DNA from: Chelydra serpentina
Lineage: Eukaryota; Chordata; Testudines; Chelydridae
Direction: 5' to 3'
NCBI GenBank assembly: GCA_037349315.1
Contig: JBAIAC010000033.1
Coordinates: 15,456,001-15,520,000, forward strand
DNA length: 64,000 bases
This document shows, piece after piece, positions 12,861 through 24,980 of the stretch. The notes under the pieces were generated by a model. It saw only the letters and a list, made by a program, of their open reading frames with translations, had not been told where the DNA came from and ran no database searches. Numbering within the stretch: the stretch's first letter is position 1; every line of letters begins with the position of its first letter. The position numbers and the translations under genes were made by a program.

Positions 12861-15800
12861 AATATGGTCATATGAGTACTTGCCTCCTAACTGGCATTTC
12901 ACAGGAGTGTCCCAAAAATGCAGTAATTATGGTTGGTAATGACCTTTGACACTGTTAACACTTTAAGTGGTAAGAGTTATTACCCTCAGCCAATCGATAA
13001 GTAAATATGACACACCCATATTTTACTTTGCTTCATTGTAGCAGTCGTTCGGGTATCACAAAAATGCTTTTGCTAGACCAGTTGCCAAATTTTTAAAATA
13101 TATGGGGCTTTGATAATTAACAAATAATAATAATTCACTCCAGTGTTTTCTAGAATGTTGCCTAGCATCATGGACAAAGTCCCCAAATTGCATTTATAGC
13201 GTACAGTCCAGTATTGTATACACAGTGGAAACTAAATGAGAACATTTTCATAGGCATTACAGTTAAGAGAGACATAAAACTCAAACAAGGCCATGGTAAA
13301 GATGAAAGAGAATTATTCTTTTATTTTCCTGCTTCCTAATTTACTGCCATATCTTATTCTCCTGGAGGAGTGCTAATTCCCATTCTGATATCCACCAGGC
13401 TCAGAGAAGAGCATACTGTAGAGAAGAAGGACCACTTGTCCTGCTGCCCCTTGCTTTAGAATCCCTTCTCCTCACTGGCTGTGGAGTCCTGACCCCAAAG
13501 GACTGAAGAGTTTTCCACAAACTTTCCCCACTCTGAAGCCCTCTTTCCATTTTCCCCAGATTTTGCTCCCTCCTGTTCCTATTAGTGAAGTATCCAGCCT
13601 AGCAATGCATTTTAATTAATAAGGCTAATAAAGCATTTCAGCTCACATCTGACTGATACCCAAAATATCATCACTCATCTTGTAGCTGCATTCAAGGATT
13701 AATTTAATTGGGGTAAGAAAAGGAAGATAAAACATTGTGTGGTTATTTTAGCGCTTGATCTGTGTGGCTGAGTAGCTAAAACATCTATCTGTCTTCAGAG
13801 TGAATCTAAAAAGCCTGAATAATATTTCCTCGTTGGTTGCTCTAAGGAACTACATCATAACTGGTGTGATAAGAGAGGTGCTTTTCAAATGATATGTGGT
13901 AAATCTTGTGGTAAATCTAGGTCAATGAATAAACAAAACCAGTTTACTGTAGATTGTATTTCAGTACGAGTTAATTATCTGCTCTCTTTTTCTGAAGAAA
14001 GCCAACATAGTTCCCTGAGCACGGCCATCCAACTAATTAGACTGAACAATTTAAAATCATAGGGCCCAATCCTGAGGGTAACAATTCAGATATGTTGGCC
14101 TCAGCATGACTTTTCATGTGAGAAAAGTGACTTATATGTGTAAGAGTCTGTAGGACTGAATCCTTGTGAAGTAACTAAACTGAGAGTTAAAGCATTCTCC
14201 AACTTTAAGTCCTACAATAAGGTAGCATGCAATGGCAATCAAAAGATCTTTCCTTCTCTCTCTGCATTTTTCAAGGACTCAATTTTTCGACTGGTGTCAA
14301 GAATTTGGTATTGAATTAAGAAAGAATTACAATTATATATACTTTGGTTTGATGCTCAGAGAGATGTATTAAATACCCCAGAAGGATCACGTGAGCTGGT
14401 GTAAAGTCGCATACACCTCCATGATGCTGCCTGTACAGCAGGGGAAAGGTGGCATGTCAGAGGAAAGGGAATATGACCATGACATTCCAATGTGACACCG
14501 ATCCTCATGTAGTTTTGGCTCCATTGGAGCTGCTTGCAGCTAGCATAACTAAGAACAGCACTGAGGGTTCTCTTGAAGCTGGGGGACCAGTCTTGAACTC
14601 AGCTTCAGAGGAGTGCAACTATGATCTGTCCATTGGGTGCAATTTTGGTGGGACATCAGGATCAGGCCACTGTTTATTTAAATCACAGTGTAAGCAAAGA
14701 CTTTTTGGACTAAAGTTTGGGGCTTATATTTGTCTAACACATTTTTTTTTTCATTCTTGAAGGTTAATAACTTCACAAGATTTGGGAGGAACCAAAGCAC
14801 AATTCTCATTAGATGTTAAGGTAAACACTGATTAAACTGCAATTTATCAATGTGCACCTCCTAGTAAAGGCTGAGGCAGGTGGAGGCACTTATTATAGAT
14901 GTATTCCTGGCATGTTATCTTGTGTGTCTTTTTCAATGGGGGTTGGTTAAACGTACATGAGAAAATTTCCTGACTCTACGAAAAGTATCCTTTTCTCTTC
15001 TGGACCTTAGTTTGGTGTGTTGTGATGAGACATATTACTATCTAGGCATTTATACCATCACCATGTCAGAGCCCTTAGCACCAGATCCAGCCCCTCCTCC
15101 ACATGGGCGGGAGCTCCCCAGGCATCAAAACCAGTGTGGTTCTGCCGTGCAAGGAGTGACAGGATCCCAGGAGGCTGAATAGTAGGTGTACAGCTTCATG
15201 GGGAGGCAGTAAGATTATGGGGAGATTTACCACTGAAATTATGGAGGCTTTGCCACTGCATGAATCCTCTCAACCTTCTTATGCTATGGACTGCATATGC
15301 CACTGTAGTCACTGGACTGCTGTAATGTACATATGAGACTTTGAGTTCTTGTGTGTGAGGGGGAAGGAGGATTCCCCCTCCTGCCAACCTCACTTTTTTT
15401 TTTTTTACCTTTCCAGTGCCCAGCCTATCCTGAGGATAAAACTTGCCCCTTACAGAAGCGTTCTCCCTCCAGCCACTCTCTAGTAAGAACAGATAAACGT
15501 GGCGCAAAGTACAATGTGAGGAGGCTAAGAAGTGAATTGCTTTTTAGTGCACAAAGGTTCCGGGAACAGTTACATTTCAAAACTGAAAAGGTTGCAGTAT
15601 ATTCAGATACTAAATGGCACATGCAAGTTTTCATAACTTTTCAATAGAATAGGGGTACTCTACTGCACTCACACACTTACAAAGTGCTTAGACATGAATT
15701 CACAATAGTCACATCACCCCTTTTTTGTGAGTTCAAAGTGCAGATTTGGATTATACGTATGTAAACAATGTAACCTACACTACCTCAACTATTGTATTTC

Positions 15801-16022
15801 CTTATATTGAATATCCAACACGCTCTCTTCCAACAACCCTCCAATGTCTCCAAGCTCATCATCAGAAGCAAGCTCCCCAGAGACCAAGGCACATCAAATC
15901 AAAGCAGCACCAGGTCCTGCCAGAACAACAGATGCAAAATCTGAAGACATACCTCCACCACTAGGATGATCAACACCCACCCCCCCAACACACCTTTGCA
16001 AGGGACCACCTTTGCAAGGGAC

Positions 16023-16058
16023 CATGCATGTGTAGTACATGGGTACTACACATGCATG
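16023..16058. repeat. Perfect 16-bp hairpin next to a tandem duplication
   Basis: catgcatgtgtagtac at 16023-16038 and its exact complement at 16043-16058 are separated by four bases. Just before it, a 15-bp unit (acctttgcaagggac) is tandemly repeated at about 15992-16021. Both look like local rearrangements within the Penelope remnant. Confidence 0.8.
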
Positions 16059-16375
16059 TCACAACATGTGGTATATCTCATGAAGTGCACTAAATGCCCC
16101 AACAACAACTATGTGGGTGAAACAAGACAAGCATTATGCATTTGAATGAACTCATACAGAAAAATGACAAAAGATAAAAACATTATCATCTGTGGATGCA
16201 AACTTTTCACATATCAATTACTATATCTGACCTCTCAATTTTCACCCTCTAAGAAAACCTGCACAACACCTTCAAAAGATGAGCCTGGAATCTTACATTC
16301 ATAACTTTGCTTGATGCTAAAAACCATGGACTGCAGAGACACACTGGATGTGTGGTTTATTGCAACAATCTATAA

Positions 16376-16686
16376 CAGAGGTCGGCAACCTTTCAGAAGT
16401 GGTGTGCTGAGTCTTCATTTATTCACTCTAATTTAAGGTTTCACATGCCAGTAATACATTTTAACGTTTTTAGAAGGTCTCTTTTTATAAGTCTATAATA
16501 TATAACTAAACTATTGTTGTATGTAAAATAAACAAGGTTTTAAAAATGTTTAAGAAGCTTCATTTAAAATTAAATTAAAATGCGGAGGTCCCTGGACCGG
16601 TGGCCAGGACCTGGGCAGTGTGAGTGCCACTGAAAATCAGCTCACGTGCTGCCTTTGGCACGAGTGCCAAAGGTTGCCTACCCCTG
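16376..16686. mobile_element. hAT-type non-autonomous element nested in the Penelope remnant
   Basis: It begins cagaggtcggcaaccttt and ends aaaggttgcctacccctg. The ends are inverted repeats with two mismatches over 18 bp. It is flanked by 8-bp near-identical repeats (atctataa at 16368-16375, atatataa at 16687-16694), the target-site size of hAT transposons. The 311-bp body is AT-rich and non-coding. Removing it rejoins the Penelope sequence smoothly. Confidence 0.8.
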
Positions 16687-16873
16687 ATATATAACCCACT
16701 AACGCCCAATCCAAGCAAGCTTTCCTACTTCCTCCTTTCCCTTTTATGACTGGAGAGGTGTGAACTAGCCACTTCATTGTGAATGGTCCCTTGAAATATG
16801 TGTTAACTACTTATGCTAAATAATCTGGTCCACCTTGTATTTAGCTGTGACCCTCTGAGTACATTTCCCAGAC

Positions 16874-16901
16874 CTGAAAAAGAGCTCCGTATAAGCTGAA
16901 A
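16874..16901 (+). ncRNA. Degraded hammerhead-like motif in Penelope tail
   Basis: CTGAAAA at 16874-16880 is followed by a short hairpin (agct at 16883-16886 with agct at 16894-16897) and GAAA at 16898-16901. The order resembles the hammerhead core CUGAnGA, stem II, GAAA. The second conserved purine block is mutated (GA to AA), so activity is unlikely. Published work reports hammerhead motifs in Penelope-like elements. Confidence 0.35.
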
Positions 16902-18805
16902 TTTTTCTCTCAGCAACAGAAGTTGGTCCAATAAAAGATATTACCTCACTCACCTTGTCTCTCTCTTTTAATATTTAAATCGGAAAATAACTTGTATTTT
17001 GGGCAATTCTATTTATCATTAATTTTAAGACATTGGTAACTAAACCAAGAGACTGGATGACGAAAATGAATTTGGCTGAGAACACAACTAAATGCTGTTG
17101 TATAACGATTAATATATATGTGTTGAGCAGAACAGCAGTTTAATCACAGAAACATTCTCCTCATTGTGTTTAGGAAGAGCTCTTCTTATCAGCAGAGGAA
17201 TTGCTTACTCTGAATCTTTAAAGCATCAATTTTATATTGCCAAAAGGAAATCAATTTTCTTGAAACACCTAAATGTTCTTGTTATTTCACGTAGCAATGA
17301 ACTATCATTGTATGCTGGAAAAATTCAGGAAATAATCAATAGATTAATATAGGCTAGGGATGGGGCAAGTCTACAGATTGTAATTTAGACTGATATTTAA
17401 AATGTCTGTTAAATTTCCAGTCCCCTGCAGAGACTTGGTAACACCCTTACCAGCCAACTTCCGCTTATGCAAATTGTAACAGCTGCTTTGGAAACCACAA
17501 AAACTTTTCCAGTAGTTTATTCATTTAATTTAAATACAAATGCAATGAAATTATGAGCAAATTCATGTTGTTCCTCACATACAACAGTGACTAAACTCAA
17601 AAGCTACAAAAACCTAAGCTCTGGGGGATTCAACTTATTGCATGGAACACTGTAATAAGACACAAATGCATTCACAATATGTATAAAGTGAATTTGTGGT
17701 AGTTACAAAAGGGCATTAAGTTTTTTGTTGAGGAGAAGGCCTGGTGGAAGGAGGATTAACAGCCCCAACACCAATTAAAAGAGCTATGCAGTCTGTGGAA
17801 ATGTGGGAGGCTGCCAGACAAAGGATAGACTAGATTACTACAAAATACTCCCTTGCTCCCCAGCTCCTCTCAACTTGGGGAGTTACAGCTGCTTTGTGCT
17901 ACACAGCCTTAAATCCTGCTGAACTGGTCAATTATGGATTCCTTTTGCATACAAGAATCCTTCGATGACACAGGGCTTCTGTAATAGCTCCTATGCCATC
18001 TCCTTCTTAGTGCATGGCTTAAGGGAGGAAGTGGGTGGAGAAATGCTCCTGTACAGAGCCAATCCCTAGCTGCCTGAATGGCCCCTGTGGACTGCTGGTG
18101 AACAATGTCAAGTAGAGAAAACGTCAGGCTATTGTCTAAATACCAGGGACCAGGCTGGTGCATAATGATCTCATAAAGGTAGCTCAAAGTTATCTTTGCC
18201 CTTCCACTTGATCTGATCACAACTTGACCAATGCAGAGATCTGGGCCTTAGGTAATACAGCGACACGTGCCTTAGAAATACCTATCATAGATAAAATAAG
18301 TATGCTAGTTTATCAATTTGTAATATAAGCTGCGTGGGAAAATCCTAGAGTAGCTGGAAACAAACTAAGTCATTATCCTTCAACCACTAAGCAAAAGGGT
18401 GAACCTGCAAACCTCCTTATATTCCAGAATGATTCTAGACATGTGCCTGAAAAGATAATGTGCTGTGGAGATTCAACGTGCTCAGCCAATGTCAAATTGC
18501 CTTTCAGCGTACTGTACTTGAATCACAAGAAGCAGGAGTTGAATTGGGGGTGTCAAGGAGTAGTACCATTTCAAAATCAAGCCCAAATGAGACACGGCAC
18601 ACAGCAGGTTGCACATACGTTCAAACTATGCTCATGCATACTCTGCTGCACCTGGGTGGAGCCTGGATGCCCTCCAGAGTTCCATTAGACTCCTCCAGTT
18701 TAGCTTCCTCTTGCTAGGGCTTACATGCTCACCAGGGCTCTGCTGATCTCCTTGGGCGTGGCTCCATGTCAATGGAGCTCAGAAGCCCAGCTGATGTGAT
18801 GTCAC

Positions 18806-19913
18806 TCTGTTATGGAATATACCCTATTGTAATAATTTTTGTAGAAAATATACCTTGTAAGGTATCATTTGAAAACTATTAACTCATTGGTCAATAATAT
18901 CATGGTGAAATGTATGTAAACAGCATTATATATGAAGTTTTGAACATAAACTGAAATCATGACAAGTGTTTTTACTATACAGATCTGGAGAGTGGGTAAA
19001 CCTATTTCTCAAAGACAAAGGATAAGTTGACGCCTGGCTAGGCATCATCAAAGCTGATGGACCATCACCTACCAAATGGCCATTATTTTACAAGGAAAGA
19101 GGGATGAACAAATAGATCTGCATCTTAGCAAACAACTTAGCAATTTCCACCCCCCCACCAGACTCCATGTCTTCTTGCTCTCAGCTGCAAATAACTTTAT
19201 CTATGGGTCACTCTCAAGAAGATGCATTTCAAGGGTGACTGAACTATAAAAGTGAGGGGCAAAACCACCCCAAAACCACCCCTTTCTCTCTGTCCATCTC
19301 CCTCTTTGTACCTAAGACAATAAAATAAATAGCTGTTGGACTTTGGCGGAGGGTTCCTGACCTGAAGATTTTGGTCAGTAATGCTGTTGGAAGGATGTGG
19401 TAAAGACTTTACCTTAAATCAAGTATAGTTTGTTAAGTTAGGCACTAGAAAGCATTTTATCTTTATTTTTCTTGTACACCATTTCTGACTTTTATGCCTC
19501 ATTACTTGTACTCACTTAACATCCTATCTTCTTTTGTTAATAAACATGTTTTATTGTTTAAGCCAATCCAATGTGTTTAAGTTAAATTGTCTGGGTAACT
19601 CCATTTAAGGTGGCAAGTTGTTGTGCATTGTTCCCTTTGAGGGACAATGGACCTGATATCTCTGGACTGTCCAGAAAAGGGCTCACCAGTACAGGTCATA
19701 CATTTTTTGGGGGGGAAATCCGGGACTGGGTGTGAGTTGGGGTCGCTCTGCAGTAGTAACCAAGGCAGATGAGAGCCCGAGTTTGGCTGGCAGGCTGCAG
19801 GTACACATACACACTTGGGGGCACATGCATGCTGGTGTCTTTTTGTGAGTGATCTAGGTTGGGTGCTACAACAGTCAGGCATTGCAGCATCTAACTGGTC
19901 TGGATAACATGGA
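18806..19913 (+). mobile_element. LTR-like unit with TATA box and poly(A) signals
   Basis: A 1.1-kb unit starts near tctgttatggaata and ends near ctggataacatgga. The sequence atgtcac lies outside both edges (18799-18805 and 19914-19920). The inner ends tgttat (18808) and ataaca (to 19909) form the short TG...CA inverted repeat of an LTR. On the plus strand a TATA box (tataaaag, 19245-19252) precedes AATAAA signals near 19318 and at 19539-19544, as in U3-R-U5. I infer a solo LTR. The exact edges are uncertain because the flanking repeat and the TG...CA ends do not abut. No viral gene was seen. Confidence 0.5.
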
Positions 19914-20107
19914 ATGTCACATACTCACAGAAGATTGTGCAGATCTTCATAAAATCCCTTTTCCTTTTTATGTGCACTGATCAGCAGTGAAAAAGTAACA
20001 AGGCTGATGTTTAAATGATCATTGTAAATCTTCAGTGTTTACACCTCTTAAGTTGCACAGAGACCACCTCCAACTCCCAGCATTATTGTTTCAGACTGTC
20101 TGCACAC

Positions 20108-20620
20108 TCAGGAAGACAACATTACAAGATATTTACGTGCCAAATGTGCTAAAGATACATATGTCCCTTCATGCTTCAACCACCATTCCAGGGGACATGC
20201 GTCCATGATAACAATGCAAAGCAGTGTGGACCGACGCATGTTCATTTTCATCATCTGAGTCAGATGCGACCAGCAGAAGGCTGATTTTCTCTTTCTCTTG
20301 GAAAGTTCGGGTTCTGTAGTTTCCGCATCGGAGGTTTGCTCTTTTAAGACTTCTGAAAGCATGCTCCACACTGCATTCCTCTCAGATTTTGGAAGGCACT
20401 TCAGATTCTTAAACCTTGGGTCAAGTGCTGTAGCTATCTTTAAAAATCTCACCTTGGTACCTTCTTTGTGTTTTGTGAAATCTGCAGTGAAAGTGTTCTT
20501 AAAATGAACAACATGTGTTGGGTCATCATCCGAGACTGCTATAACATGAAATATATGGCAGAATGCAGGTAAAACAGCAGGGGACATGCAATTCACCCTC
20601 AAGGAATTCAGTCACTAATT
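20108..20620 (-). pseudogene. hAT transposase fragment (minus-strand copy)
   Basis: A 164-codon minus-strand frame (20602-20108) contains IATALDPRFKNLKCLPKSER, a hallmark of the C-terminal half of hAT transposases, then an acidic/basic linker and EWWLKHEGTYVSLAHLARKYL. The latter is the start of the C-terminal dimerisation (hATC) region. The rest of hATC is missing after ARKYL, and the N-terminal zinc finger and first catalytic Asp are not present. It faces a second copy of the same region at 20640-21244, so the pair is inverted. It is not a host gene: there is no intact domain or start, and it sits inside a repeat family seen again at 60558. Confidence 0.7.
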
Positions 20621-20639
20621 TAATTAACACATTTTTAAA

Positions 20640-21244
20640 TGAGCGTCATCAGCATGGAAGCATGTCCTCAGGAATGGTGGCCGAAGCATGAAGGGGCATA
20701 TGCATTTTTAGCATGTCTGGCATGTAAATACCTTGCAGTGCTGGCTAGAAAAGTGCCAGGCAAATGCCTGTTCTCACTTTCTGGTGACATTGTAAATAAG
20801 AAGAGGGCAGCATTATCTCCTGTAAATTTAAACAAACTTGTTTGTCTTAGCGATTGGCTGAAGAAGAAGTAGGACTGAGTGGACTTGTAGGCTCTGAAGT
20901 TTTACATTGGTTTTTTTTTAGTGCAGTTATATAACAAAAAAATTTACATTTGTAAGTTGCACTTTCACAACAAAGAGATTGCACAATACTTGTATGAGGT
21001 TAATTGAAAAATACGATTTCTTTTATCATTTTTACAGTGCAAATATTTGTAATAAAAATAATATATACTTTGATTTCAGTTACAACACAGAATACAATAT
21101 ATATAAAAAGGTAGAAAAATATCCAAAATATTTAATAAATTTCAGGTGGTATTCTATTGTTTAACAGTGTGGTTAAAATTGCGATTAATCACGATCCATT
21201 TTTGTGTGTTAATCACGAATTAACTGCGATTTATCGACAGTCCT
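20640..21244 (+). pseudogene. hAT transposase C-terminal fragment with right terminal repeat
   Basis: The plus-strand frame (20639-20872) reads MEACPQEWWPKHEGAYAFLA and later VPGKCLFSLSGDIVNKKRAA, ending in KLVCLSDWLKKK. This is the hATC dimerisation region; the usual P/S-x-x-E-R/C-x-F-S part is altered. It ends in a stop at the expected C-terminus. Non-coding AT-rich 3' sequence follows to a terminal repeat of the type aattaactgcgatttatcga ending cagtcct at 21244. The same terminal repeat bounds the element at 60558-61314. It begins close to where the minus-strand copy ends, giving a head-to-head pair. Confidence 0.7.
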
Positions 21245-22029
21245 ATTTTAATTATGAAGAAATGATAGGATTAATTTTTTTAAAATCACAATAAGAAACC
21301 CATTTTCAACTGTTTAAAAATCATTAAGTGTAGGTTAAATTTGAGGCATTACATATTCAATTTCATAATTAATAATTTAGTATCTCATTTAGCTGAGATT
21401 TGAAAATGTTTCAATATTTCAGAAAAAATAGGTAATAAAATTTGAAGCACTGGCTGGATCTTTTGCTGTTTCTTATAGTACTGTTTCTGTTAATTGGAAT
21501 TTCTGGGGAAAGCCATAATTTTGAGAATCTAAATGGCTTAACTGTCATTGTCTTCAATAGTTCTGTCCTTTCCTCACTCTCTAATTTGTTTAACTGTTTT
21601 TGTTTAAGAAAGCTAGTCTCCAACCAGTTCAGTATAGTTTTGATTTTATCCTTCCCTTCTCAGATAATGGGTCTCATCAAAAGTCCACTGAAGTCAAGAG
21701 AAGTCTTTCTATTGATGGCTTTGGATCAGACCCAACACTTTCTTTACCACAATTTCTGCAGCAGAACTCAGATTCTGTTTTAATTTGCTTTGACCAAGAT
21801 GCCTTATTTTTACAAAACTAATATTCTGGGGATGTAATTCTTAACTTTGTAAATAAATGCTTAATCAAAATGCTGTTATTCTAAAATAAATAATGATAGA
21901 ACTAGAATTCAACTGAATTTTAGATTTATATCTGCCTTGATGATGATCAAGCAACAGGACAGAGGGCCAGGATAGTAGCATATTATAGGTAAGAGCGATT
22001 GCCCCCTTCCCAAGAACTGGGTCTCAGAT

Positions 22030-22290
22030 ATCTAGTATCATTTTAGTTCATTCTATTTCACAGTCTCCTTTAGTGGCTTTGTATAGATATTGAACAGGAT
22101 AGGAAGTGGACAGATGAGGTGAGGGCTGTGGAGGTGGAGGCGTATGTCTCCATTATGACTCTCTGGGTGTGGCCTGAGAGAAATGGATGAAACCATCTCA
22201 GGGCAGTTCTGTTAACTCCTGCCACATTTCTGATACCAGACAAGAGATGTCCATAGTCAATGTACTGTGCATGTTTTGCCATGCTAGCAG
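22030..22290 (-). repeat. L2-like LINE reverse transcriptase fragment
   Basis: The minus strand encodes NRTALRWFHPFLSGHTQRVI, which matches the L2-type RT phrase G-x-x-x-x-x-L-x-W-F-x-S-F/Y-L-S-x-R-T-Q-R-V. Further on, in another frame, cctatcctgttcaatatcta encodes PILFNIY followed by KPL, the next conserved RT phrase. Frame changes show it is an old fossil. The outer limits are approximate. Confidence 0.6.
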
Positions 22291-23724
22291 GAATAAGAAA
22301 ATGGACCTAGCAGCTGAGAGCCTATATTGTTAATATTGTTCTACTGATCAGTGCAACACCAACCAAACTCTGGTTAGGAAAACAAACACACATATTAAAA
22401 ATGTCCTTCTAAAGGTTAAACCCTTCAAGATTTATTCCCGACTAAACATTCCTGTGTGTCCTGTATAGGAGAGCCTACAGTGTCATCACAAGGCAGATAC
22501 ATCTATTAATCCTAGAGGAAAGAACAGAACATCTTACCCAACATCAATATTAGGTGTAAAAATAGTTATTCACTATAAAGGTATGTGGAATGATCTAATA
22601 ACATAGAAACAACTGTATAAGACAAAATTGAATGTTTAGCACTGTGATGCCAGTTCTATCCAGCTTTTTGAGAGTCAGCAGAAAGAACTGTCACTTTAAC
22701 TCTATAGTGAATCCCAAGCTAATTCAGTTCCTTCTCTAGCATTGAAAAGATAAAATAATAGACTATGCCTGCATTATATTAGTGGATCATAACTTTGAAG
22801 AGACCTGATAGAGGACTTATTTAGAAGCAAGATTCAAAGCAGAGGGACCAAAAACTGTAAAGCTACCTTAAACCAAATTTGAAAGTCTTCTGTTGAATTA
22901 TCATCACTGCTTGTTTGGGGGGGTTTCCCTATTGATTCTTTGTCAGCAGATGGCTCCCCAAATAACAGACTTAAAATACATATCAATTTTCAATATGCAT
23001 CCACAGTTTGGCAGATATAAAAATAAAAAAGTTAATGTCCTGAGTAAAAGATTTTTCTAAGTATTCAGTTTCTTCTCCCAAACCTGCATAGCAGAGATTA
23101 TATCCAGAAAAAATACCTTGCTATTTCTGAAAAGAATGTGCAGTTGAACTCAAACAGCTCATATGGATGGTAATGATCTCTGGAAGTCTGAACGCTTATT
23201 TATTACTGCTAATTACACTGAGCTGAATGCTTCTCAATGCCCCGGGGCAGATGAAAAAGACATTCCTGTATCAATCAAGATAGCAATCTCTGCTTATAGA
23301 TAATTCCCAATGTGATAATATTCCGAGAATGGATTTGGCTCTCAAAATCTTTCAGCACTTGTCTCACACAGTAGCATTTTAGACAAGATTTCTAGTAGAA
23401 AAACCTCTTGTTCCAAAGTCGGTTCATTCAATTCTTTGTACTGGGGCCACCCATTCTTCACTCTTTAATTTCTGTTCATACTTTCAAGTAATTAAACTGA
23501 GATCCATTTATCTTCTCTAGCGGTGGAGGAATGGTTGACGTTTTGTTGTTTGGGTAAGTTATTAGATCAAGTATTTCTCTGACAGCCCTCTTGGAGTTCA
23601 AGGTCAAGGGAGTGAATTGGACTATGTTGAACACAGCAGATGTAATAGGGTATTTTAAAAACAGTATAAATGTTTTCAAGGCTGTTCTTCCTCAAAAGCA
23701 TCTTTACTGGAGTAGCTAAATAAT

Positions 23725-23935
23725 AAGTCTTGGCATTTAAGCATCATAGCACTTAATTTCCAAATGCTTTACAGGAATATTAATGGACTAATCCTCAGAG
23801 CACTCCTATGAGTTGTGTAAGAAGTATTATTTCCATTTCATCTACTCAACCCATCAGTGTCAGAGCTGTGATTAGAACTCTTGATTCCCAGCCTCATGTT
23901 CAGTCCTCAAGCAAAGCAAACCACACTGCCTGTAT
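23725..23935 (-). repeat. MIR-like SINE, antisense
   Basis: The phrases cacttaatttccaaatgctt, actcctatgagttgtgtaag, agtattatttccatttcatc, gctgtgattagaactcttga and ttcagtcctcaagcaaagca follow the antisense order of a MIR. Confidence 0.55.
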
Positions 23936-24849
23936 GTAGTCAGGTAGTTCTTACAACAGGGACAAAAAATCTAATGGGTAGACAGGGCAGCAAATGCCAA
24001 ATGGATCGTCATCAGGAGTGTAAACAAAAAAGGCTGTAGCTCTAAAGGAGCGCTATACTGCAACTCTTTTACCAAATCTGCTTGTCTCTGCCATGCCTGG
24101 AAGCTCATTTTCTGCCAATTCTGCCTCCTTGCTGGTCAACTTAGCTGCATCTACTCCTGGTTGGTCCAGACACAGAAACTTTTCACCCCTCCACTTCATA
24201 AAAGTATCCCATTAGTTCATTAGTCCATTAAGCCCTAATCTTTAAATCTACACCTGTCATAAAGATGACCAGCTCAGATCCTCAGCAGATGTAAATCGGA
24301 ATAACTCCATTGACTCAATAATGTCACCTTTACAATTTCCTCTTAAGTGCAATTTGGGTGATTCCCTTAAATATAATATTTCATAATCTTGGTTAGTATA
24401 ATAATAATAACAATAACAACAATAATTAAAAGAAAAACATTAATTCAGATTGACATAATTCACACATAGTTCATCTTTGTTTACATATTATGTGGTATCC
24501 TGTACCTTTGTAATGAACATTTTACAGTTATGATTCAGCTTGCAAAGAACTCTTCTATCAACACTGAATGCATGAAGGCATGTAAACACATAACAATACT
24601 CTTACCACACTGTTCTGGCTTTAAGCAATATTGGCACTAATCACTATTTAGATATCTGTTCAGATCAGTATTTTATTGGGATTTTTCTTTTTTGGCTTCC
24701 CTAGAAGTGATATTGTATCAGGCCATGAAGGAAGCTATAGAAAGGCGACTTCCTCATTACCTAGAACAAACTGTCTTCACTGAATTATTGTGATCACCAG
24801 AGCTCGACGGCTATATTTCACTAGAACAATAGAATTATCAACCACAGAA

Positions 24850-24980
24850 GTGAGACTCATGGCAGCTGGGGACAGAGCTTTCTTGGAAGCCGGCCCGTGA
24901 TGGTGGAACTCACTGCCAGATCATCTTAGAATCACCACAAATCTCAATATCTTCAATACAAAAGTGTAAAACGCGTTGCT
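24850..24980 (+). repeat. LINE ORF2 C-terminal remnant (L2-like)
   Basis: From 24904 the plus strand reads WNSLPDHLRITTNLNIF, matching the WNSLPxxLR...F phrase close to the end of L2/CR1-type LINE ORF2. Only this short piece is recognisable. The upstream stretch from about 24700 may be more of the same element. Confidence 0.5.

Larger units (their letters stand above)
15825..16966 (+). mobile_element. Penelope-like element (PLE) 3' part, decayed
   Basis: The plus strand encodes a degraded C-terminal region. At 16068-16136 the reading is VVYLMKCTKCPNNNYVGETR followed by QAL, which fits the GIY-YIG endonuclease of Penelope-like elements (a V-Y pair, a Cys-containing spacer, then YVG). A stop follows within ten codons, and more frame breaks lie beyond it. 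The 3' end (about 16874-16966) reads ...acagaagttggtccaataaa...cctcactcaccttgtctctc, the tail shared with the unit at 39475-39700. A hAT element is nested at 16376-16686. The start at about 15825 is approximate. It is a fossil, not a functional enzyme. Confidence 0.65.

Noticed and set aside
20108..20602. Possible domesticated hAT (ZBED-like) host gene
   Set aside because: It lacks the N-terminal zinc finger and most of the catalytic core, is cut off in the dimerisation domain, and is adjacent to an inverted second fragment with a transposon end.
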